From positions 1-6,615 of the forward strand of contig DGXO01000075.1 of NCBI GenBank assembly GCA_002395605.1: a stretch of 6,615 nucleotides of DNA, in the 5' to 3' direction. Positions 1-5,427 of this stretch are shown here, piece by piece (position 1 is the first letter of the stretch; every line of letters begins with the position of its first letter). The DNA is from Bacteroidales bacterium UBA4230. Lineage in GTDB: Bacteria; Bacteroidota; Bacteroidia; Bacteroidales; UBA932. The notes under the pieces are model-generated. The model did not search any database and was not told the origin of the DNA. It saw only the letters and a program-made list of their open reading frames with translations. Position numbers and translations under genes: made by a program.

Positions 1-1
1 C

Positions 2-76
2 ATTTCGTATGTAGACCATAACGGTCACCTGGAAGCCCTTGATGCTATGGAAAAAGAAGGTATCCGCCTCGTATGA
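2..76 (+). CDS. C-terminal end of an unidentified protein (5' truncated)
   Basis: An open frame enters from the left edge and gives 24 codons ending in V-stop (visible end DAMEKEGIRLV). Its TGA overlaps the prfB start codon in an ATGA arrangement, so it is very probably a real gene co-transcribed and translationally coupled with prfB. The fragment has a short strand-like segment (ISYVD), then a helix (HLEALDAMEKEG) and a final IRLV. This resembles the last strand and helix of an ACT-type regulatory domain, but 24 residues are too few to name a family. I do not recognise the gene; the ACT idea is a guess. Confidence 0.55.
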   Translation: MSYVDHNGHLEALDAMEKEGIRLV

Positions 77-1215
77 TTACACTGGAACAGATAAAGGACC
101 TGCAGGAGCGGGTGAAAACTCTGGAAGGCTGTCTGGACATAGCCGGGAAGCGCCGTGATGTAGAGAAGAAGACGCAGGAGAGTCTTGCTCTTGATTTTTG
201 GAATGATCCAAAGGCCGCGGAGCTTTTCATGAAGAAACTCTCCGGACTCAAATCCTGGGTAACAGACTTTGACAAGGCCTTCACCGCCACCGAAGACCTT
301 GAAGTCCTGTACGACTTCGCCAAAGACAGCATTTCCGGTGCCGATGAAGAAGCCGTGGAGACTCCGGAAACAAAGGAACTGGAGTCGGCCTTCCTGGATG
401 CATCTGAAAAGGTTGAGGCCCTGGAACTCAAGAACATGCTTGGAAATGAGGGAGATAGTCTTGGAGCCGTCCTTACCATCAACTCCGGCGCCGGCGGCAC
501 CGAGGCCAACGACTGGAGCGCAATGCTTATGCGTATGTACCTCCGCTGGGGAGAGCGCAACGGCTACAAGATGACGGTTACGTCCCTGCTGGAAGGCGAA
601 GAAGCCGGCATCAAGAGCTGCACCATTGAGGTTGAGGGAGATTATGCCTACGGCTATCTCAAGGCCGAAAACGGCGTACACCGTCTGGTGAGGATCTCAC
701 CCTTCAACGCCCAGGGCAAGCGTCAGACAACGTTCTCCAGCGTTTTTGTGTATCCTTTGGTAGACGATACCATCAATATTGAAATCAATCCCGGAGATCT
801 GGAGTGGGACACCTTCCGAAGTGGCGGCCACGGCGGCCAGAACGTGAACAAGGTGGAAACCGGCGTTCGCGTAAGGCACATCCCTTCCGGAATCATGGTG
901 GAAAATACGGAAACCCGTTCCCAGCAGGACAACCGCCAAAGGGCTCTCCTTATCCTGAAGTCCCGCCTATATGACATAGAGCTCAAGAAGCGTCAGGAAA
1001 AGCAGGCGGAACTTGAGGGCCAGAAAAAGCGCATAGAATGGGGCTCCCAGATAAGAAACTACGTCCTGCATCCCTACAAGCTTGTGAAGGACCTTCGCAC
1101 TGGATATAGCACGGCCGATACCCAGGGCGTCCTTGACGGAGACCTCAATGAGTTTATGAAGACATTCCTCATGGGTAAGGGATCGGCCGTTACTAACCCT
1201 GACGACATTGACTAA
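73..1215 (+). CDS. prfB: Peptide chain release factor 2 (RF2), encoded without a frameshift
   Basis: Cytoplasmic class I release factor that reads UGA and UAA in the ribosomal A site and triggers hydrolysis of peptidyl-tRNA. The 380 residues are close to the usual 365 or so. Visible in order: a helical N-terminal domain containing the RF2-like DFWNDP motif, the SPF anticodon tripeptide at residues 209-211 (RF2 type, not the PxT of RF1), and the catalytic GGQ loop at 254-256 in SGGHGGQNVNKVET. Serine occupies the place of E. coli RF2 residue 246, where most bacteria have Ala or Ser. The start is the ATG overlapping the upstream stop; it gives the standard RF2 N-terminus (MITLEQIKDLQERV). The usual in-frame UGA and +1 frameshift near codon 25 are absent: Leu21-Asp22 are read continuously. 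pncB follows after 10 bases, suggesting one operon. Confidence 0.97.
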   Translation: MITLEQIKDLQERVKTLEGCLDIAGKRRDVEKKTQESLALDFWNDPKAAELFMKKLSGLKSWVTDFDKAFTATEDLEVLYDFAKDSISGADEEAVETPETKELESAFLDASEKVEALELKNMLGNEGDSLGAVLTINSGAGGTEANDWSAMLMRMYLRWGERNGYKMTVTSLLEGEEAGIKSCTIEVEGDYAYGYLKAENGVHRLVRISPFNAQGKRQTTFSSVFVYPLVDDTINIEINPGDLEWDTFRSGGHGGQNVNKVETGVRVRHIPSGIMVENTETRSQQDNRQRALLILKSRLYDIELKKRQEKQAELEGQKKRIEWGSQIRNYVLHPYKLVKDLRTGYSTADTQGVLDGDLNEFMKTFLMGKGSAVTNPDDID

Positions 1216-1225
1216 AACCTTTGAT

Positions 1226-2731
1226 ATGGATATCATCAACACCGCGTACGTTTCCGACAAGTACCAGTACACAATGGGAAAGTCTTATCTGGATTGTGGA
1301 AAAGACAAGCAGATAGCAGTTTTCAACCTCTTTTACCGTAAAGCCCCGGAAAACAACAACTGGGCAGTTGTGAGCGGCACCGAGGAAGTGATAGAAATGG
1401 TCCTTAAACTGGGCACGGAACCCGAGGAATTCTATGAGAAATTCCTTCCCGGAGAAGAGTACAGGGAATTCCGCAAGTACCTGAGCACCATGAAGTTCAC
1501 CGGTGACGTTTACACCATGCGAGAAGGAGAGATCGCCTTCCCCAACCAGCCCATTGTAACCGTGGTTGCCCCCATGATAGAGGCCCAGGTCCTGGAAACC
1601 CCCATGCTTTGCATCCTCAATCACCAGATGGCGGTTGCCACCAAGGCTTCCCGCGTATGCCGAAGCACGGACAAACCCGTGTCAGAGTTCGGCTCACGCC
1701 GTGCCCACGGCCCTTGGGCCGCAGTCTATGGCGGCAAGGCCGCCCAGATTGCGGGCTGCGCCAGTTCCTCCAACATCCTCACGGGTGCATTCAACGGCGT
1801 CCCTTCCACCGGCACCATGGCCCACAGCTTCATAACCTCCTACGGCAGCACCGTAGAAGGGGAGCACAAGGCCTTCTGCGACTACATCAAAACGCACAAG
1901 GGAGAGAACCTCATTCTCCTCATAGACACCTACGACACCCTCCGCTGCGGCGTCAAGAACGCCATCCGCTCCTTCAAGGAAAACGGCATTGACGACAGTT
2001 ATGCCCCCGGTTACGGCATCCGCCTTGACAGCGGAGACCTTGCATATCTTTCGCAGGAAGTGCGTCGTATCCTGGACCAGCACGGCCTCAAAAAGTGCAA
2101 GATCTTTGCAACCAACGGTCTTGACGAATACCTTATCACGGACCTCGAGCGCCAGGGCGCAAAGATAGACAGTTACGGCGTAGGCGACGCCATCGCCACC
2201 TCCAAGGCCGCCCCTTGCTTCGGCAATGTGTACAAGCTTGTCCAGATAGACGGAGAGCCCGTCCTCAAGCGCTCCGAAGACAAGATCAAGCTCATCAACC
2301 CCGGTTTCCAGATCACATGGCGTATTTCGGCCCAGGACAAGGAAAAGGGCAATTCCCTTGACGGATATGTGTTCAAGGCCGATGTCACATGCCTCAGGGG
2401 AGACGCCATGGACCTTGCAATCCAGCAGGGAAAGACCATCACGCTTCGCGACGAATTCGATTCCTTCAAGACCAAGACCTTCGAGGAAGGCTCCTACGAT
2501 GCCCGCCCGCTTCAGCTCCAGTCCATCAAGGCAGGCGAGCGCATAGCCCCTTACTACAACCTCCAGATAAAGAAGGACTTCTACAAGGACAACCTCCAGC
2601 ACTTCTCACCCGCGGAGCGCCGTCTCATCAACCCCCACTATTACAAAGTGGACATCTCGGACGCCCTCTACGATGTCAAGATGTCCATTATAGGGAAACT
2701 TGTGAAAGAGATTGAGGACTTTGAGCTTTAG
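1226..2731 (+). CDS. pncB: Nicotinate phosphoribosyltransferase
   Basis: Catalyses nicotinate + PRPP to nicotinate mononucleotide + PPi, coupled to ATP hydrolysis, the entry step of the Preiss-Handler NAD salvage route in the cytoplasm. The 501-residue protein aligns by eye along its whole length with the long NAPRT form (like human NAPRT). Visible motifs are DKYQYTM (11-17), ETPMLCILNH (124-133), EFGSRRAHGP (154-163), SSSN (180-183), GTMAHSFITSYGS (196-208) with His200 as the expected phosphorylated histidine, LLIDTYDT (231-238) and IRLDSGDL (265-272). The ATG at 1226 is chosen because DKYQ then lies near the N-terminus as in the family. A TTG at 1208 would add only six residues and overlap prfB. 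No Shine-Dalgarno sequence is visible. Its TAG overlaps the stop of the convergent S46 peptidase gene. Confidence 0.95.
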   Translation: MDIINTAYVSDKYQYTMGKSYLDCGKDKQIAVFNLFYRKAPENNNWAVVSGTEEVIEMVLKLGTEPEEFYEKFLPGEEYREFRKYLSTMKFTGDVYTMREGEIAFPNQPIVTVVAPMIEAQVLETPMLCILNHQMAVATKASRVCRSTDKPVSEFGSRRAHGPWAAVYGGKAAQIAGCASSSNILTGAFNGVPSTGTMAHSFITSYGSTVEGEHKAFCDYIKTHKGENLILLIDTYDTLRCGVKNAIRSFKENGIDDSYAPGYGIRLDSGDLAYLSQEVRRILDQHGLKKCKIFATNGLDEYLITDLERQGAKIDSYGVGDAIATSKAAPCFGNVYKLVQIDGEPVLKRSEDKIKLINPGFQITWRISAQDKEKGNSLDGYVFKADVTCLRGDAMDLAIQQGKTITLRDEFDSFKTKTFEEGSYDARPLQLQSIKAGERIAPYYNLQIKKDFYKDNLQHFSPAERRLINPHYYKVDISDALYDVKMSIIGKLVKEIEDFEL

Positions 2732-2738
2732 TCCTCAA
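2712..2738. terminator. Inverted repeat across two convergent stop codons, possible bidirectional terminator
   Basis: TTGAGGACT (2712-2720) and AGTCCTCAA (2730-2738) form a perfect 9-bp stem with a 9-base loop, so either strand's transcript can fold it. It spans the overlapping stops of pncB and the S46 peptidase gene. The arms are coding: both genes read Glu-Asp there (pncB ends IEDFEL, the peptidase ends FED). Neither side has a true T tract; the minus-strand transcript continues into a pyrimidine run (TCTCTTTC). The stem is directly visible, while termination is inferred from its place between convergent genes that have no other room for a terminator. Confidence 0.45.
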
Positions 2739-4695
2739 AACACATTTCATCGAAGAGGTAGGCTGCGTGGCCTATCTCTTTTATTATAAAGAGGATATAC
2801 CGTACATCCAGGGAGATGTTGCGGCACACGTCAGGGTCGAAGTCAAGGTCGCTGAGGGTGCCTTCCCAAACGCGGTCGAAGTTGATGCCTATGAGGTTGC
2901 CGTGGGCGTTGAGGACGGGGGAGCCGGAGTTGCCGCCGGTGGTGTGGTTGGTGGCAAGGAAGCACACGGGCTGGTTCTCGAAGCCGCCGCGGGCGTAGAT
3001 GTCCCTGAGGGTCTGCGGAATATTGTAGTCGAAGATGTCGGGGTTGTCTTTCTCTATTATGCCCTTGAGGGTGGAAACAGGCCTGTAGTAGATGGCATCC
3101 GCGGGGGAATAGCCTTCCACATGGCCGTAGGCTACGCGGAGGGTGAGGTTGGCGTCCGGGTAGAATGCCTTATTGGGCTCAAACTCCATCTGGGCGCGCA
3201 TGTAGTCACGGTAAACAAGGTCAAGGGATTCGGAGAGTGAACGGACCTTGCTGAGGATGGGGCCGTTGAAGTAGGCCTCCAGGGCGTCTGACAGTGCCTT
3301 AGCTTCTTCGTTGGAGGCAAACACGGCATCCCTCCAGGCTTCCATGCTGCCGTACTGGGCCCGCTTCTGAAGGAAGTAATCCGGCTTGTAGGAGTCTTCA
3401 AGTCCCTTGTCAAAGGCCGTCATCATGGCTACAAACATCTCACGGTCAATGGGTTCATAATAATCCTTCATGTCGAAGGACTTTCCGGAGGCTATGCGCA
3501 GCCTTTCAATTGTAAGCACGGTTTCACGGTAGTATTCGTAGGCGCGGTAGATGGAGTTGCGCTCCTCATATATTGCCGCAAGATTGTCTGTAATGCCTTC
3601 ATACTCAGTTCCTTTGGCCCAGGCCGAAAACCGTTTCTCATACTCTTTCTTAACCTCCACGGTTTTCATTTTCTTGAGGCCTTTCTCTTCTCCCTGCCAC
3701 TTTTTCCAGGCGTTGGCAACCCCGGCGTACTTGGAAGAGTACTGGATGCGCACCTTCTGGCTCCCATCCATATACTTCTTCATAATGCCAAGACGGGTGG
3801 TGCGGAGTGCAATCTTTTCAGGGTCCGATACATTTGCGATGTAGTCCACCGCGGCCGAATGGACATACTCCTGGGTGCTTCCGGGACAGCCGTAAACAAA
3901 TGTGAAGTCTCCTTCATTTACGCCCGCACGGGATATTTTGAGGAACTTTTTGGGAGTGTAGGGGACATTGGCCTCAGAGTAGTCGGCCGGCATGTTGTTG
4001 GAATCGGCATAGATGCGGAAGATGGAGAAGTCTCCGGTATGGCGGGGCCACATCCAGTTGTCGGTTTCTCCGCCGAATTTGCCGATTGATGACGGGGGAG
4101 CGCCCACAAGACGGACGTCGCGATACTCACGGAAAACGAAGAGGAAGTACTGGTTGCCGTAGTAGAGGGCTTCCACGCTGGCCTTGAGGCCATTACCTTC
4201 TTTTTCGGCCTCCTTTACAAGCTTCTCCGTATTCTTTTTGACTATTTTCACGCGCTGGGCTTCGTCCATTTTCCCGGGCTTGTAGCCTTTGAGGATTATG
4301 GAGGTGACGTCTTCCATCCTTTCAAGGAAGCTCACGGTGAGGCCGGGGTTGGGGAGTTCCTCTGTGCGGGAAAGTGCCCAGAAGCCGTCCTTGAGGTAGT
4401 CGTGTTCTACGGAGGAGTGCTTCTGGATGTAACTGTAGCCGCAGTGGTGGTTGGTGAAAAGAAGGCCTTCCGCGCTCACCAGTTCTCCGGTGCACCCGCC
4501 GCCAAAGAGCACTACGGCATCTTTGAGGCAGGCCTGATTGACGCTGTATATGTCTTCGGCCGAAAGCCTTAGGCCATGAGACTGCATGTGGGAAATACGC
4601 TCTGAGATGAGGGCCGGCAGCCACATGCCTTCGTCGGCCTTGAGGGGAGTGATGGCGGCAATAAGGAGAGCCGCGGAAATGAGTAATCTTTTCAT
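2728..4695 (-). CDS. S46-family dipeptidyl-peptidase, DPP11-like (Asp/Glu-specific)
   Basis: A periplasmic serine exopeptidase predicted to release dipeptides from peptide N-termini. Residues 1-20 form a Sec signal peptide (MKRLLIS start, hydrophobic core, cleavage after PLKA before DEGMWLP). The chymotrypsin-like triad is clear: His84 in TNHHCGY, Asp222 in HTGDFSIFR and Ser590 in GGNSGSPV. The segment DNWMW (212-216) matches the S46 site that holds the substrate N-terminal amine through Asn and Trp. The middle, roughly 270-510, is helix-rich as in S46. Eighteen residues after the serine is Arg608 (INFDR), the place where P. gingivalis DPP11 has Arg673 (acidic P1) and DPP7 has Gly. At 655 residues it is about 60 shorter than those enzymes (around 712-720), apparently in the helical region. 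It is transcribed divergently from the lipoprotein-type deformylase. Confidence 0.95.
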   Translation of the reverse strand: MKRLLISAALLIAAITPLKADEGMWLPALISERISHMQSHGLRLSAEDIYSVNQACLKDAVVLFGGGCTGELVSAEGLLFTNHHCGYSYIQKHSSVEHDYLKDGFWALSRTEELPNPGLTVSFLERMEDVTSIILKGYKPGKMDEAQRVKIVKKNTEKLVKEAEKEGNGLKASVEALYYGNQYFLFVFREYRDVRLVGAPPSSIGKFGGETDNWMWPRHTGDFSIFRIYADSNNMPADYSEANVPYTPKKFLKISRAGVNEGDFTFVYGCPGSTQEYVHSAAVDYIANVSDPEKIALRTTRLGIMKKYMDGSQKVRIQYSSKYAGVANAWKKWQGEEKGLKKMKTVEVKKEYEKRFSAWAKGTEYEGITDNLAAIYEERNSIYRAYEYYRETVLTIERLRIASGKSFDMKDYYEPIDREMFVAMMTAFDKGLEDSYKPDYFLQKRAQYGSMEAWRDAVFASNEEAKALSDALEAYFNGPILSKVRSLSESLDLVYRDYMRAQMEFEPNKAFYPDANLTLRVAYGHVEGYSPADAIYYRPVSTLKGIIEKDNPDIFDYNIPQTLRDIYARGGFENQPVCFLATNHTTGGNSGSPVLNAHGNLIGINFDRVWEGTLSDLDFDPDVCRNISLDVRYILFIIKEIGHAAYLFDEMCFED

Positions 4696-4716
4696 ACTCT
4701 GCGAAGATAATCAAAA

Positions 4717-4726
4717 ATATGCATAT
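4717..4726. repeat. 10-bp perfect palindrome between two divergent -7 elements
   Basis: ATATGCATAT is its own reverse complement. It shares three bases with the minus-strand -7 box and three with the plus-strand -7 box. It could be a regulator's half-site pair shared by both genes, or simply a by-product of two AT-rich -7 boxes facing each other. No second copy was noticed in the other promoter region of the window. Confidence 0.35.
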
Positions 4727-4731
4727 CTTTG
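4724..4731 (+). promoter_or_regulatory. -7 element of the deformylase promoter, probably giving a leaderless mRNA
   Basis: TATCTTTG matches the Bacteroidota -7 consensus TAnnTTTG exactly and ends four bases before the deformylase ATG. The expected transcript start is at or within a few bases of the A of that ATG. The -33 element is poor: the best candidate is TCTG at 4698-4701, with a 22-base spacer. The -7 box overlaps the palindrome ATATGCATAT (4717-4726), which also overlaps the opposing promoter. Confidence 0.55.
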
Positions 4732-4735
4732 CCTT

Positions 4736-5380
4736 ATGAAAGCACATATTCTTGTCATCGCCGCCCTTATGCTGGGGGCATCGTGCGTCCGCACAAACCT
4801 TTCATGGACCGCCCGTGAAAAAACTGTCATCTTCAAGTCTTCTCCAGTCATGTACGTTACCACCCTGCCGCAGGACAGTACAATCCTGAGGGCCAAGTGC
4901 CTGGAAGTAGTGGAGAAGGACTATGACTCAAAGGAGCTCAAAACCCTTCTTGAGAAGATGCTTAAAACGGTCACTGACCCTTCCCAGGAGGGCGTCGGGA
5001 TAGCCGCACCGCAGGTGGGAGTGAACCGCCGTATTGTTCTGGTACAGCGCCTTGACAAGGAGGATGAACCCTTTGAGGCTTATGTAAACATCCAGATAGA
5101 CAGCCTTTGGGGAGACATTGTGGTTTTGGAGGAAGGCTGCCTTTCCGTTCCGGCCCAAAGAGGACCGGTCCCGCGCTACAGCAACGTAAAGATTTCCTAT
5201 ATCCGTGACGGCAAAAAGGTCTCAGAATGTGTTGAAGGCTACACCGCCCGCATCTTCCAGCACGAATGCGACCACCTAGACGGCATCCTGTACATAGACC
5301 GCGCCCTGGAGGTGTTCACGGACACCACCTGGGCCGCCCAAAGGGAAAATTTTACGTATGAGAGGCCCGAGTGGTTTTGA
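4736..5380 (+). CDS. def: Peptide deformylase with a lipoprotein-type signal sequence
   Basis: Peptide deformylases remove the formyl group from N-formylmethionine. All three family motifs are intact: GVGIAAPQ (86-93), EGCLS (133-137) and QHECDH (175-180). Metal ligands are Cys135, His176 and His180, and the catalytic glutamate is Glu177. Ahead of the domain, which starts near residue 40, is an extra segment of about 38 residues: MKAH, a hydrophobic run, then LMLGASC with Cys17 as candidate lipidated cysteine. The lipobox is imperfect (Gly at -3, Leu at -4). The residues after the cysteine (VRTNLS) contain no acidic cluster of the Bacteroidota surface-export kind, so periplasm-facing anchoring is the better guess. 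The start at 4736 fits the -7 box just upstream. An internal ATG at 4850 (Met39) would give an ordinary cytoplasmic enzyme. The enzyme family is certain; export is inferred. Confidence 0.9.
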   Translation: MKAHILVIAALMLGASCVRTNLSWTAREKTVIFKSSPVMYVTTLPQDSTILRAKCLEVVEKDYDSKELKTLLEKMLKTVTDPSQEGVGIAAPQVGVNRRIVLVQRLDKEDEPFEAYVNIQIDSLWGDIVVLEEGCLSVPAQRGPVPRYSNVKISYIRDGKKVSECVEGYTARIFQHECDHLDGILYIDRALEVFTDTTWAAQRENFTYERPEWF

Positions 5381-5406
5381 AAAGTCGGCCGGAATTCTTA
5401 TTTTTG
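5376..5406 (+). promoter_or_regulatory. Promoter for the uridine phosphorylase gene (Bacteroidota type)
   Basis: TTTG (5376-5379), a 19-base spacer and TATTTTTG (5399-5406) match both parts of the Bacteroidota vegetative promoter with near-canonical spacing, the best promoter in the window. The -33 element lies over the last codon and stop of the deformylase gene. The expected start near 5411 gives a leader of about 17 bases to the ATG. The 47-base gap between the genes holds nothing else that I can see. Confidence 0.75.
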
Positions 5407-5427
5407 TCCTTTACAACCGCATTTAGT

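Larger units (their letters stand above)
4712..4741 (-). promoter_or_regulatory. Promoter for the S46 peptidase gene (Bacteroidota type)
   Basis: On the minus strand TATTTTTG (4719 down to 4712) matches the Bacteroidota -7 consensus TAnnTTTG exactly. Eighteen bases upstream lies TTTC (4741 down to 4738), one base off the -33 TTTG. The expected transcript start, about five bases downstream near 4707, leaves a leader of about 12 bases. No Shine-Dalgarno sequence is seen, which is normal for this phylum. The -33 position falls over the first codons of the deformylase gene. Confidence 0.55.

Noticed and set aside
25..681. A 218-codon minus-strand open frame across the start of prfB
   Set aside because: It covers the prfB reading frame and the end of the upstream gene, and resembles no protein family I recognise.
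1208..1210. TTG as an alternative start for pncB
   Set aside because: It adds only six residues that are not part of the family's conserved start and would overlap prfB; the ATG at 1226 fits better.
1216..1223. AACCTTTG before pncB as a -7 box
   Set aside because: The first base of TAnnTTTG is wrong, no TTTG lies about 19 bases upstream, and the gene is adequately explained as the operon partner of prfB.
1694..2602. A 302-codon open frame antisense to pncB
   Set aside because: It lies wholly within a clearly recognised gene, has Val/Leu-rich low-information composition typical of a reverse-frame shadow in GC-rich coding DNA, and shows no motif.
2767..3240. A 157-codon plus-strand open frame opposite the S46 gene
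   Set aside because: Gly/Val-rich shadow of the peptidase C-terminal domain, whose catalytic motifs are on the other strand. No promoter or motif supports it.
5371..5427. GTG-initiated extension of uridine phosphorylase (19 extra residues)
   Set aside because: It would overlap the deformylase end and contain the gene's own -33 and -7 elements; the conserved PESELIINSDGS start follows the ATG at 5428.
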